Positions 1 to 11,162 of a stretch of 64,000 nt of DNA are shown in pieces. The DNA comes from Thraustochytrium sp. TN22 (Eukaryota > Sar > Bigyra > Thraustochytrida > Thraustochytriidae), in the NCBI GenBank assembly GCA_013306675.1, contig JABLUY010000032.1, forward strand, positions 124,001 through 188,000, in the 5' to 3' direction. Under the pieces are notes generated by a model. That model worked only from the letters and a program-made list of their open reading frames with translations, made no database searches and was not told where the DNA came from. Within the stretch, counting starts at the first letter, position 1. Each line of letters starts with the position of its first letter. A program made the translations under genes and the position numbers.

Positions 1-801
1 ACCTATTTAGCACGGCGACCCATCTCGCCGACTCCGTCCAATTCTACTTTTATGTTGCTGTCTATTTGCTCCTCTTTCTTCGCATCCATCTCCCTTCAAG
101 TTGCTCCCATTCCAGCTCCACTCCGTGGCCACACAGTTCGGCTCCTTGGGCTACTTTCGCGAAGCGGTCCCGCCACCAGCCAGCTTTGACCATCCCAAGT
201 CCTCTCAGCCTGCTGAGCTATCTCTGACCAAAGCTCACGAACGACATAACTTACCACTGACGGTGCCCTCTTCTGAGCTAACTAGCTTAGTTAGCTGGCT
301 AACTTAGCTGAAGCGAGCGACCATGGGACTCGCGCTGTCCCCAATCGTCCGCCTCTGGTACGGCTCCCCAGCGAGGGCTCGGTTCCTGGGCGGTGCCGCA
401 GCCGTGCCGCGCTCCAGAAGGTCGGTGCACGGCCGCCTTACCCAGTCCCGTGCGCGCAGCTCTGCTCGCAGGCCTTGGCCCCGCCATTAAGGTACAGGCG
501 CGCGCACATACACACACCCTCGCTCGCGCGCGCGCACGCCGCGGCGAGGGCGCAGCGGCCGCTCTGCGCAGAAGGTGCCACCTGGACGCGCGACGCCGCC
601 TCGTAGCAGCAGAACCGATTGAGCGAGGGAAGGAGTCCGCCGCGTGCGCTGTGCGAGCGTCGGCAGCACTTGCCCGGCCCCGCCCGCCCCGCCCGCCCCG
701 CGTGCCTGCCTCTTCGAGCCGCCGCAGCGCCGCGTCGAGGCTCCGTTCGGTTGCGTCGGCGTCAGGCGCAGCAGCAGCAGCACCAAGACCAGACCAGCAC
801 C
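1..801. other. Upstream intergenic region and 5' leader
   Basis: No gene is supported here. The first 100 bases or so are visibly less GC-rich than the rest of the window and could be the tail of a gene or element lying to the left. A cluster of TTAGC/CTAGC motifs lies at about 277-309. From about 480 onward the sequence is very GC-rich with alternating CG/CA tracts and probably holds the promoter and 5' leader of the gene starting at 802. Confidence 0.5.
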
Positions 802-2085
802 ATGACGGAGGAGCAGCAGCCGCCGGTGGCACCGGACACGAGCGGCGTGGACTCGGCAAAGCTGGCCGCGAAGCGCGCGGACTACTATGACAAGTGGGAC
901 AAGATGACCAAGGAGACCGTGGACGAGATCGAGAAGGAGGAGGAGGAGCAGGCCGCGGAGGCCGCCGCGGCGCTGGGCCTGGACAAGAACGAGCCCAAGT
1001 CCGAGGCAGAGCGGCGCGACCGTGAGAAGCGCGAGGCGCTCAAGGAGGCCAAGAAGGCCTGGGACCAGCGGCAGCTGTCGGAGGCGGCCATGCGGAAGGT
1101 CTACGGCGAGGAGACCAGCGGCAAGGAGGTCACGGTCACTGCCGAGGACCTCGGCGACAAGCGCGTGGTGGCCTTCAAGGGCGCCAAGGGCAGCACTTTC
1201 ACGCTGCCGGCAACGCTGCAGGCCAAGCTGGTCAAGGTCTTCATCGAGGAGTGCGAGGACTGCACCTTCAACGTGGAGGCCGTGACCATTACGAGCCACA
1301 TCGAGGTTTCCAACTGCACCAACTGCAAGGTGCTCTTCCGCGCCGTGAACCATATTCTGCAGGCCGATCTCTGCAAGGGCCTCGAGGTGCGCTACGCGCC
1401 TGGCGTCTTCCAGGCCGGCGAGCACAAGGTCATCCACGCGGGCGTGGAGGACTCCTCGCTGCACATCCACCACCCGGAGGGCCACGTACATTCGGAGGAT
1501 ATCTGTTACGTCAAGCTGGGCGCCGCTGAGCACGACGCCGAGAAGCCGACCGAGGTGCAGTACGTCTCGCACGTCAAGGACGGCGAGCTCCTCACGGAGC
1601 GCGTCTACCGGTCGCGCGGCAACATGCCGCTCACGCAGGCCGAGATTGAGGCTGCCGAGGCGGCCGGCGACGGCGATGGGCTGCAGTCGCGTGAGCGTGC
1701 CGCTGAGCTCAAGAAGATTGGCGGCAACGAGGCCTTTGCCGAGGGCAACTACGCGCAGGCCTGTATCTTTTACGCCGAGGGCCTCGATATTGCTCCCGAG
1801 ACCTCGGAGCTCGTCCCGGTGCTCTGGTGCAACCTCGCCTTTGCCCGTCTCAAGCTGGGTCACCATGCCGAGGCCATCGAGGCGGCCGACGAGGCGCTCA
1901 CGCGCAAGCCCGACATGTGCAAGGCACTCTTCAGGAAAGGCTGTGCGCTGCATGCTATGAAGCGCTACCGCGAGGCTGCTATCGAGCTTAGCAAGGCGCT
2001 TGACATTGAGCCGAAAAACGAGCAGATCAAGCAGGCGCTTGGCTTTGCCGAGGTTCGTCTGCGCAAAGCGGGCATGTCCGCTTGA
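802..2085 (+). CDS. CAP/cofactor C-like beta-helix protein with TPR repeats
   Basis: Single exon, 427 residues. The frame is open further upstream, but the ATG at 802 follows a GC-rich leader and begins a clean Met-Thr-Glu-Glu start, so it is preferred. Residues 1-110 are highly charged and probably helical. Residues about 130-230 look like the right-handed beta-helix shared by CAP and tubulin cofactor C, with short strands and paired Cys-Thr steps (for example ECEDCTFNV, SNCTNCKV). Residues about 300-415 form TPR-like helices (KKIGGNEAFAEGNYAQA; LWCNLAFARLKLG; ALFRKGCALHAMKRY), the type that binds Hsp90/Hsp70 tails. By domain content it is a cytosolic co-chaperone or cytoskeletal adaptor; the partner is unknown. 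Domain assignment is good, the function is inferred. Confidence 0.85.
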   Translation: MTEEQQPPVAPDTSGVDSAKLAAKRADYYDKWDKMTKETVDEIEKEEEEQAAEAAAALGLDKNEPKSEAERRDREKREALKEAKKAWDQRQLSEAAMRKVYGEETSGKEVTVTAEDLGDKRVVAFKGAKGSTFTLPATLQAKLVKVFIEECEDCTFNVEAVTITSHIEVSNCTNCKVLFRAVNHILQADLCKGLEVRYAPGVFQAGEHKVIHAGVEDSSLHIHHPEGHVHSEDICYVKLGAAEHDAEKPTEVQYVSHVKDGELLTERVYRSRGNMPLTQAEIEAAEAAGDGDGLQSRERAAELKKIGGNEAFAEGNYAQACIFYAEGLDIAPETSELVPVLWCNLAFARLKLGHHAEAIEAADEALTRKPDMCKALFRKGCALHAMKRYREAAIELSKALDIEPKNEQIKQALGFAEVRLRKAGMSA

Positions 2086-3381
2086 GATGACGGCACGACA
2101 TGACACGACACAGACCATACCCACATTTGCTTGCCACCAGCCTGCTGGTTGCTTGGCGGCGGCCACCACCGTGATAGTTATGTAGTAGTGATGATGAACA
2201 TGAAACGCGGCGGCGCCGGCGCCGAACCCTGACGAGAGAGACTGAGAGAGAGAGAGGACAGAGAGGTGGGTGGAACCGACAAGCTGCGCTGCACCCAGCG
2301 GAGCGTTTTAAATACCGAAAAAGCCACAAAAATGCCGTCTTGAAGTGCGCGCCACTGCGAGCTGCCTTTCCCGTTCCGCGACTGCAGTGAGGGTGGCCTC
2401 CGAGTCGCCGCACCCTGCCAGTGGCGGTCACGGCCGGTCGGCTGTCACGGTCCGACTCAAGCAATTACTCCAGGCTGCATTAGTAGTAGCGGCGGCTTGG
2501 CCACGCGCAGAGTGGCGGTGAGCCTGGCAGAGGGAGCGCGCCAGGCCTTGGGTCGGAGTCCAAGGGAAAGAGTTTGAACTCGCCGCAGCACCCGCTGCAC
2601 GCGCTACCGCCAGTTTCGGTCCGGGCGCAACGGCAGCCGGGCCCGGGGCACCGCGGTGCGATCGAGAAATGAATCTTGCGTGGAGCACTCGCTGCGCTTG
2701 GAGGACAACTTGGCCGCGAACAAGAGAGTTGCGAGTAGCGTGTCACGGTCGCGAGCTGCGCGGCGGGCCGCTGTGGCCAGGCGAGGCCAGGCCAGGCCAG
2801 GCCCGGCCAGGCGCTGCGCAGCGCAGCGCGGCGCCTACGTGGGAGACTGGGCCACTCATGCGCGTCGCGCGCTCTTCACGACATGAGGCTGGACACGAGG
2901 CCGGACGTGAGGCTGGACGCGCGCTCTTGCCGGGCATAGCTAGTCAACTCACAAGGGCGCGCGCCCAGATCTCTCGGACCAACAGCAAGTAGCTAAGAAG
3001 CTGCGAATCTAAACCTGGTCGACAGGGGCCTGGACATCGACTCGAGGTGACAAGGCTGGAGCGGCATCTGGTGCCAAAGCCCCTGGCGATCGATCGCTGG
3101 CTCGGATTGGCATTGGAAAGTGGGCTCGCTACAGCGGCTACACGACGTGACGGCTGCGGGGCTGCTGCCAGCCGCCAGCGAATGCGAGCGGGTCGGGACT
3201 GCCACTGCCAGTGCACGACGCTCGTCGTGCAGGGAGTCATCATCACAACCTTTGGCAGGCCCGCATCTCCAACCGAGGCGGCGCCGCCGGGTCAAGCAAG
3301 CAGGCAGCGGCGACGGCGGCGCTGGCAAACCCAAAACTCAGAGCAAAGCACCAAAGACCCTGCGAAGAAGCAAAGGCCGAG
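2086..3381. other. Intergenic region and 5' leader of first lipase gene
   Basis: About 1.3 kb with no supported gene. It holds a purine-rich tract (about 2232-2265) and a short GGCCA/GGCGA repeat (about 2775-2815). Small open frames here look like GC-rich noise. The 3' part is the leader of the lipase gene at 3382. Confidence 0.5.
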
Positions 3382-4806
3382 ATGCAGGTCTCCTCGCACA
3401 ACCCGAGCTTTCAGGGGGACGTGACCCAGTCCGTCGTGGTGATGCCCGAGGCGGAGTCGAAGCGGTCGTGGCGCCAGACGGCCGTCAAAGTCTTCGCGGC
3501 GCTCGCCGTGGTCGGCGTCTCCGTGGGCGTCGGCTTCGTGGCTGGGCAGGCGTCGAGTGGATCTACCGCGACGGCAGCGGAGGAAAGCTCGACGACGTCG
3601 TCCTCCGGCCGCCCGGCCGCCATGGTGCAGGCGTATGCGACGCTCAACGCGGCGTTCTTGGACGAGTCCAATCCGGCCGTCACGGGCAACCTGACCGGTG
3701 ACAACATCACCACGCTGCTGGACATGTACGAGGAAGACCCGGAGAGCTGGGACGACCAATTCATGACCGTGGAGATCATGGAGGCTCTCAAGGTGCTGCG
3801 CGACCTCGAGAACACTGGGTCGCGTGACCTCATGGAGGTGCCCGGCCTGCGCCGCAACGCCTACCGTGAGCTGGCGCTCAGCTCCTCGCAAAGCACGCTT
3901 GCTACCGAGGCGTGGAGCCAGATCGACTCTGCCAGCTACAGCGGCGGTGTCAGCTACGATAGCGACCGCGTCACTGTCTTCCAGACCACCGATAACATTT
4001 ACGGCACCTCGGGCAGCACCTCGGGCAACATCTGCTGGATCGTTGCTGAGGAGACCTCCGACCGTACGTTAAGGAGAGAAGGGAGGGCGAACGCGCGCGA
4101 GAGAGAGGGAGATTGCGCCCGAGCGAGAGAGCGAGAAAGGGTACACCGCAAGGGAGGAACAGCGACTGACAAGTGACGATGCGCGCGACGCACACACACA
4201 CTCACGCACACAGTGACGGACTGGCTCAACAATCTGGACCTAGGTGACGAAGATCTCAAGGGCATCAAGCAGTACTACATGCGCGACGAGTCGTGTGGCT
4301 GCGAAAAGTACACGTGGTGGTGGTGCTCGCGTTACAACTACTGCAATGCGTACAAGGAGTACGCTGACGGCTACGATGGCTTCGTCAAGAACCTGAACTC
4401 GATGCGGCTCTCGATCTGGAGCTTGGTCCAGACCCGGTGCTCTTCGACGGACCGCCTCGTCATGGCCGGCTACTCACGCGGCGCTGGCATCCTCAACGCG
4501 CTCGCCTACCTTGTCTACAAGGAGAGCCTTTGGACGCTGTCCAACACCGTACTCGTGACCTTTGGCTCGCCTCGTACGCTCGCGGATGGTCTCTCCGACG
4601 CTGTGCATGGCCAGTTCGAGCAGCTGCGCCTCACCTACGGTGACGACCCTGTCCCGTCGGTGCCCTACGGCTGGATGGGCTACAAGCACTTTGGCGAGCA
4701 CCAATGCAACGGCTGCAGTTCCACGGGTCGTGACCAGCCTGGCTTCACCTTCAGCTGGTCCGGCATCTCAGACCACACGAACGGCTACGAGAGCTGGTTC
4801 TCCTGA
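3382..4806 (+). CDS. Membrane-anchored class 3 lipase-like protein, paralog 1 (one intron)
   Basis: Two exons, 3382-4063 and 4214-4806, encode 424 residues. The 150-nt intron begins GTACGT and ends CACACAG, and it splits a codon after its first base. The first Met is chosen because paralog 2 (start 6842) aligns from the same point (MQVSSHNPSFQG against MQMSSVNPAFQG). Residues about 35-55 are a hydrophobic signal anchor, so the protein is probably type II. Exon 2 carries the alpha/beta-hydrolase core: nucleophile elbow GYSRGAG with Ser about 315, DDPVPSVP with Asp about 371-372, and a C-terminal SDHTNGY with His about 415. These fit the class 3 (fungal-type) lipase triad. It probably hydrolyses acyl esters outside the cytosol; the substrate is unknown. 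The long N-terminal half between anchor and core is shared only with the paralog. Confidence 0.85.
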
Positions 4807-6841
4807 ACATGTACAAGGTGCCAGTGAGAGGATCTCTCAGAGCTCACACTCATCTCAAGAATGGCTTCAAAATTCGCTTCACTTGGCCGGGTCACCCCGA
4901 CTCTCCCTTTCTAAGTTATTTTTCATCGCTGTCCTCCGAGTCCGTCTTGTTTCTCTCTATCTAGGCCTAAGGCGTCTGGCAGCCCCCCCCTGAGCCCGAG
5001 CCGCCGCCGGCCCTGGTCGCTGCCCGAGCCGCCGCCGGCCCTGGTCGCTGCCACTGGCAGTGCGTGCCTCTGCAGCCGCCGCCGCTGGCGCGACGCTCGC
5101 CAACGAACTCCGGGCCAAGTAGCGCTAGCTCGCTCTAGCTAGATAGGGCGATCAATGAAGTTGCAGCGCGTGCCACGCAAGCAAGCCGGGCACGAGCGGC
5201 ACGTGCTGCGCCCGCAACCGCAAAGCACAGCCTGGAGAAGACAGCCGGGCCCAAAGCAAAGGGAAATCGCCGCGGCGCAAGCACCGCGCTCCCGCGCTCA
5301 ACACGGGCATCACGGCGCCGCCACCGCCACCAAGCCTGGCCACGCGGGCCGACGCGGGCTCGCGCTTCGAGAGCTGGCAGGCTGCGTCCGAGTCGGGTCT
5401 GAGATTCAGGGTTGCGTTGACTGAGCCAGGCCGGTTCGCAAGCGCTCGTAGGCCTAGTGTGGCGGCTGTGGCCCTCTCGCCTGCGTGCCAGCTTTGGAAG
5501 GAGCTGACGGCCGGACGGCACGCAAATGTCCCCCCCTCACCCAATCAAGCAATTGACTGGAAGCAGGCAACTCGGACCAGCGAGCTGAGCCAACTCGTAG
5601 AGAGACCAGAAGGCTGCCAGTGCCGCCAGTGCTGGCGGTAGGCGCCCCGAGACAAGCGAGGGCAAATCACGCCATGAGCCGAGGCCGAAATCAGTGGCCT
5701 CGCCACCAGCAAGCGACTCTGGAGTCTGGGCCAAGGCTAGCTAGAGAGCTTGCTCTGTCGCTCTCTCTCTGCGCTAGCTAGTAGCTACTAGCTCAAGGCG
5801 TTAGGCCCCTGCCAGTGGCGAGGCAGCCTGGCTTCGGATGAGCGCCACCTTGATGAAGGCTTGTGCCGCCTTCGCCAGGGCCGGCTGAGCCAGCAGCCAC
5901 GCCGGTCCGCCCGCGCCCCGCCCACCTGAGTTGCCGACTTCCAAGTGCAGTGCACCAGGACAGCAACGGCAGCAGCCTGGGGCCGACGCCGCTCAGCAGC
6001 AGCTGCGCGGCAGGGCGGGCACAAGTTGACGCCGCCCCTGCAGCCGCCCGCGAGCCGATGGACCGGCCGAGCGGACCTCCAAGCGCACGCAGCCCCTTGG
6101 AGGCACGCCGAGCCTGGGCTCGACGGCCGCGGCGGCGCACGCCCAGTTCTTGACGGCCGCTCTCCTTTTCGTCGTCGTTGCCAGACTCGCTCGCCCTCAA
6201 CGGCGCCGCCGCCGCCGCCGCTGCGCCGCTCATCATGATCCTCGTCAGGCAGGCTGCTGCGGTCGACGCCGTGCCAGATCCGGGCTCTCGCCTGTCGCCT
6301 GTTTGGGACAGCGCGCAGGCGTCCCGTCGTGCCAGGGGCCGGGAGCGGGATCGCAGATTCGCAGAGCTGAGCCGCCACTGGCCATGGCAGACAGAGGCTC
6401 GCGGCCAGACTGCAGACTGCAGTGCTGCTGCCTTGTGGCTGCGAGCAATGGCAAAAGTGGACGTGCGCCTCGCTCCTGCGCTCCTCAGGCTCCGGGTCTC
6501 TCCTTTTCTGGCTGGCCGGGGCAGCCTGAGGGTGCCAGTGGCTGGCTGGGCTGGGCTGGGCTGGAAGGACCGAGCGCGCGGGCGGGCGCAGAATTCGCGC
6601 AGCGCCCAGGCTGCTGCATCGCTCGGCGATGTTGGCCTGGCCAGCAGCGGCTGAGAGCGCATGGACAGCCCATGCAGGCCGTCGGCGCCGTGCAAGTTGC
6701 AACCATGGCCAAGTCAAGATTTGACGAGGCGAGCAGCAAAATGCCCGCGGTATCTTCGAGCCCGACGCGGCACGTGCGGCGCAAGCAAAACTCAAACTCG
6801 CCAAGAGGGCCAGAACAAGATCTCGAGCGAGAGGCGGAAAG
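4807..6841. other. Intergenic region between the two lipase paralogs
   Basis: About 2 kb with no supported gene. It contains a short direct repeat of a CCGCCGCCGGCCCTGG element (about 5000-5045), CTAGCTAG clusters at 5125-5147 and 5738-5793, and a CT-rich stretch at about 5755-5772. Open frames on both strands are GC-driven and show no recognisable domain. Confidence 0.5.
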
Positions 6842-8267
6842 ATGCAGATGAGCTCCGTGAACCCCGCGTTCCAGGGCAGCGTGGTCCAGTCCGTGGACAT
6901 GGATAGCGACAAGGCGCCTGGCGACCGCAAGAACTGGAAGCGGCGCGCGCTGGCGGGGTTTGCGGCACTCGGCGTCGTGGGCGCCTCGGTCGCCGTTGGC
7001 TTCGTCGCGGGTCAGTCGGCCGCGAGCGGCGGGTCTTCCACGGCGGCTGTGGGTGCCGTGGAGCAGGCGCAGGCTACTCTCCAGTATGCGTACGCGGACG
7101 AAGCCAACGTCGCGTTTACAGCCAACCTGACGGCCGACAACATCACTGAGCTTCTCGACATGTACGAGGAAGATCCGGACGGCTGGGACGACCAGTTCAT
7201 GACGGCCGAGATCATGGAGGCCCTCAAGACACTGCGTGACGATGAGGTGACGGACGATGCTTCGCGTCTCCTCATGGAGGTGCCTGAGCCGGCCCTGCGC
7301 CGCGAGTCCTACCGCCAGCTTGCGCTGAGCTCCTCGCAGAACAAACTCGCTACCGAGGCCTGGTATCAGATCGATACGACCAATTACCCAAACCAGATCT
7401 CCAGCGGCAGCGACCGCGCCACGGTCTACCGACGCACAGACAACCTCTTCGGCTCCGGTGGCAACATCTGCTGGGTCGTGGCCGAAGAGAGCGGCATCGA
7501 GCGTAAGTTTGCATTTCCCTCAACTCCCGCAGATGCGCTGCGACGGGTCCGCGCGCAGACGAGCGCAGCCCTAATTTTACCTCTTCGCGACGAAAAGGGC
7601 GAGGGCGCGCGTGCACAGGCGAGAGAGAGAAAGAGAGAGCAGGGGACAAAGGAGATGAGAACTAACCCTTATGAGGTGCACAGTTGGCGACTGGATCGGT
7701 AACTTCGACCTCGGGTCCGACCCGATCAAGTCCATCAAGAAGTACAACCTGCAGGTTGAACGCTGCGGCTGCGCCAAGTACACCTGGTGGTGGTGCTCGA
7801 CCTACAAGACGTGCAACACCTACAAAGAGTACAGCAAGGGCTACGACGGCTTCGTGAAGCCTTACAACAACATGCGCGACCGCATTTGGTCCAACATCAA
7901 CTCCTACTGCGGCAGTGGCGACCACCTTGTAATCGCCGGCTACTCGCGCGGCGCCGGTATTCTCAACGCGCTCGCCTATGTGATTTACAAGGACGGCCTC
8001 TGGAACACCAACAAGCTCCACTACGTCAACTACGGCTCCCCGCGCACGCTCTCGGACAGCCTCTCTGACCAGGTCCATGGCAAGTTCGAGCAGCTGCGCC
8101 TCGTCTACAAGAACGATCCAGTCCCTTCGGTGCCCTATGGCTGGATGGGCTACAAGCACTTTGGCACCAACGAGTGCAACGGTTGCACTGCCGGCCGCGA
8201 TAAGCCCAGCTTCGCGCTCAGCTTCTCGGGCTTCGTCCATCACCTCAGCTACGGCGTTTGGTTCTGA
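6842..8267 (+). CDS. Membrane-anchored class 3 lipase-like protein, paralog 2 (one intron)
   Basis: Two exons, 6842-7502 and 7684-8267, encode 414 residues. The 181-nt intron begins GTAAGT, carries an ACTAAC branch-like sequence near 7661, and ends GTGCACAG. It interrupts the protein at the same place and phase as in paralog 1. Domain order is the same: short cytosolic N-terminus (MQMSSVNPAFQG), signal anchor at about residues 38-58, a conserved spacer with the DMYEEDP block, then the lipase core with GYSRGAG (Ser about 308), NDPVPSVPYGW, and a C-terminal His pair in VHHLSYG. This and the gene at 3382 are a tandem duplication. Class 3 lipase assignment rests on the motifs; the substrate is not known. 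Confidence 0.85.
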
Positions 8268-9560
8268 TCGTGAGCGCTCGATCACAAGCTCCCACCTCCG
8301 CCTCGTCGCAGAGCGGAGCAGCTCGGCACGGCGTACGCCTCCAGCTGTCTTTGCCCGCGCGAATTTGTTGTCCAGGCGGCGGCCACCTCCGAGCCGCTCT
8401 CCGTTCCGTTTATCTAAAGGTTTATCTATTTCCTCTCTCTCCAAGTCGACTCTCCCTCGAAATGCTTTGAAGTGGGCACTGTGGCATGGCACCGAAGGCC
8501 AAGAGGTTTGGTTTGCTTCATGGCAAGGAGGAGCCACGATCGGGACGTCTCGCTCGTGAAACAAGAGAGTGGGGGAGGGGGGGAAGCAAGGGGAGAGGAA
8601 CAGAGAGACTGATGCGCAGAGAGACAGACAGACGCACAAAACATCGCGTGGCGCTCGTGCGAACATCGCGTGGCGTTCGTGCGAACATCGCGTGGCGCTC
8701 GTGCGAACATCGCGTGGCGCTCGTGCGGTCATCGCGTGGCGCTCGTGCGAGCATCGCGTGGCGCTCGTGCTCGTGGTGCTCCGTGGGCCTCCACGCACAG
8801 GCAAGAGTGCAGCCATGCAAGTGTCGTTTCCAATGTAAGGCGGCCCAGGACAGACTCGCCAGCTCGCAGCAAGCAACCCGCAACGCGCCGCGCGCCGGCC
8901 CGGGCGCAGCGCAGCGTAGCGCAGCGTAGCGCGCCGGCCGCGAGCTGACTGACGAGCGCCACCGCGGCCGCAGGCCACCACCACGGCCTGGCGGCCACGT
9001 GCCTGGCATGCATGCACTGCAAGAGCGGTTGCACGCCATCTCGCGCCCCGCCTCCGAGTCCTCTCCATCGCACCAGCCGCAGCACGCCTTGCCGGGCAGA
9101 TGCGCGGGCAGGCGCGCGAGCAGGCGCGCGCGCGCGCGCAGGCGGGCGTGCGGCGCCAGCGTGGTGTGGCGCGCGCAGCGGCAGCCTGCCGGCCGTGGCC
9201 CGTGGCGGTCGCAGCCTGAGCGGCGCGGCGGCCGCAGTCGTTAGCGGTGGTTGGGCGGCGGTGGTTGCACGCGGGGCAAGTTTTTCCCATGGCAGCCCAA
9301 CCACCACGCACCGCCAGCAAGGGCCACAAGCAGGAGATGGAAAAACTGGCGCCGCCAGCCCGCTGGCCCCAGCAAACCCCCATCCACGCGGCAAGCTCTG
9401 ACGCCCGCGGCGGCGAGCGGAGCAGCAGCAGCGACAGCAGCCAGAAGGAGCAGCGCGCGGCGGCGGCGGCGGCGGCGGCAGCGGCAGCGGCAGCGGCAGC
9501 GGCGGTGACGTGCGAGGCGCACTCGGCTATAGACAGGCAGAGAGCAGCGGTGGTGGCGAG
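8268..9560. other. Intergenic region between lipase paralog 2 and the PP2C gene
   Basis: No supported gene. It contains the 22-bp repeat array at 8641-8772, alternating GC-rich tracts around 9100-9200, and a GGC/GGCAGC triplet run at about 9457-9505 just before the PP2C start. Frames crossing the repeats are open on both strands but encode only repeat peptides. Confidence 0.5.
8641..8772. repeat. 22-bp tandem repeat, six copies
   Basis: Six consecutive near-identical 22-bp units start at 8641, 8663, 8685, 8707, 8729 and 8751. The shared core is CATCGCGTGGCG(C/T)TCGTGCG and copies differ by one or two bases. The unit length is not a multiple of three and the array lies in noncoding DNA, so it is a minisatellite. 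Confidence 0.9.
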
Positions 9561-10685
9561 ATGGCAGACGTGATGGAGCCGCAGGGCGCGGGGGCGACGG
9601 CGCCGTCGCGGTGGGCGATGCAGACGCCCGTGGGCCAGCGCATCGGCAGGCGCAAGCTGATGCGGCAGGTTCCGGCGCGGCCGCTCAAGAAGAAGCTGCG
9701 CTTCTTCAGCGCGGGGACCATCATCCCGCATGCAGGCAAGAACGGCGAGGGCGAGGATGCCATGTTCATGTCGCAGGATGGGTCCTCGCTGGGCGTGTGC
9801 GACGGCGTGGGCGGCTGGAGCGAGATGGGCGTGGACGCTGGCGAGTACTCTCGGGAGTTCATGACCATGTCGAACCGCTTCGTGGAGGACTCGGGCTCGC
9901 GCGACCCGCTCGAGATCATGCGGCACGCGTACGATGCCTCAGCCAAGCAGGGCAGCTCGACGGCCTGCATCCTGACGCTTGACGCGGACAACATGCGCTG
10001 CGCCAACCTGGGTGACAGTGGCTACGTTGTGCTGCGGCCCACGGACGAGGGCTTCTTCGTCCTGAGCATGTCGGAGCAGCAGCAGCACTACTTCAACTGC
10101 CCCAAGCAGCTGGGCACCAACTCCCTGGACATGCCCCATGATGCGGATCGCTACGAGGCCACCTTGCGCCCGGGGGACCTTGTCATTATGGGCACGGATG
10201 GTCTGTTCGACAACCTTGGCCTCAACGATATCGTTGAGGTTCTCGGCATGGCGGACTTTGATGTCTCGACCGAGGACGCCGTGCTGCGCAAGATGTCGCA
10301 CATGCTGGCCAAGGCCGCCTACAAGGTCTCGCGCTGCGCCAACTACCGCACGCCCTTTGCGCGTGAGGCGCAGGAGCACGGCTTTGACCACGAGGGCGGC
10401 AAGGAGGACGACATCACCGTTATCTTCGCGGTCGTGGCGGAGGATCCCTTCGCGACCGGCTCGCAGGACGCCCCAGTGGCCGTCGGCACCTCCACGCCCT
10501 TCTTCCCGCCCAGCTCTTTCGCCAAGGATGCCGACCAGGCCGAGTCTCCTTCCTCCGTGTACCTTGACTACGACTCAACCACATCGCCGGCCTCTACGGC
10601 CACGGCCTCGTCACCTGCTGCGCTCGCCGAGGAGGATACCTACCACTTTGGCGTGGCTGCCATGGACGAGGACGAGGACTGCTGA
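9561..10685 (+). CDS. PP2C-type protein phosphatase, PPTC7/PTC7-like
   Basis: Single exon, 374 residues. The frame is open upstream through the GGC-repeat leader; the ATG at 9561 is the first Met giving a plausible start. Metal-ligand motifs in order are GEGEDAMF (Asp about 66), GVCDGVGGW (Asp about 81), LGDSGYVV, GTDGLFDNL (about 212) and KEDDITV (about 281). The short domain and the DGVGGW form are typical of the PPTC7 branch, Mg/Mn-dependent Ser/Thr phosphatases often linked to mitochondria or plastids and coenzyme Q metabolism. The basic N-terminus (residues about 25-50) could be a targeting region but this is not certain. The last 80 residues are Ser/Thr/Ala-rich with an acidic end. Confidence 0.9.
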   Translation: MADVMEPQGAGATAPSRWAMQTPVGQRIGRRKLMRQVPARPLKKKLRFFSAGTIIPHAGKNGEGEDAMFMSQDGSSLGVCDGVGGWSEMGVDAGEYSREFMTMSNRFVEDSGSRDPLEIMRHAYDASAKQGSSTACILTLDADNMRCANLGDSGYVVLRPTDEGFFVLSMSEQQQHYFNCPKQLGTNSLDMPHDADRYEATLRPGDLVIMGTDGLFDNLGLNDIVEVLGMADFDVSTEDAVLRKMSHMLAKAAYKVSRCANYRTPFAREAQEHGFDHEGGKEDDITVIFAVVAEDPFATGSQDAPVAVGTSTPFFPPSSFAKDADQAESPSSVYLDYDSTTSPASTATASSPAALAEEDTYHFGVAAMDEDEDC

Positions 10686-10783
10686 CCAATCGACCACACG
10701 GGGATTCAATCGCATGCGAGGTTGCAGCTCTATAGACAGAACGATGATTGTCCCCCCAAACTCCGGACAAAACTCTGCGTGCT

Positions 10784-10920
10784 GTGTAATGATGACAAAG
10801 GAAGCTTTTCAATGTGACAATCTGCTGTGCAATGATGACAGAAGAAGCCTTTCAATGTGACATGTGACAATCTGCTGAGTGGTGATGCCAAGGAAGCTTT
10901 TCAACGTGGCAATCTGCACC
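10784..10920. repeat. Imperfect tandem repeat downstream of PP2C gene
   Basis: Three degenerate copies of a unit of about 43-49 bp, each holding GAAGC(T)TTTCAA followed by a GTG(A/G)CAATCTGC(T) element. Copies start near 10784, 10827 and 10876. It lies about 100 bp past the stop codon and may fall in the 3' UTR. Confidence 0.8.
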
Positions 10921-11162
10921 TTTGCAGGCGCGCAGAGCGCGCCTTGCCAGCCTTCGACATCGAGCAGGTGACCTGCTTCCTGCGCCGCGCTTGGTTAGGG
11001 CGAGCTGGAGAGAGGTAAAAAAAAACACCAAGAACAACCTGACCAGCGCTTTGCTGGTCGGTAGGACCCTTGGAAAGCTATGTTACTTGACTATCACAAT
11101 GATTGCTCGCTCTCGCTCGCATCGCGGAGTCGCTACGTCTCCTCCGGCCGGCGGTAGGGTCC

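Noticed and set aside
487-2169. 560-codon open frame on the minus strand
   Set aside because: It is antisense to the CAP-like/TPR gene; Leu/Arg/Val-rich without domains, as expected from GC-rich third positions.
7662-9926. 754-codon open frame on the minus strand
   Set aside because: It runs antisense through lipase exon 2, the 22-bp repeats and the start of the PP2C gene; only repeat and shadow peptide.
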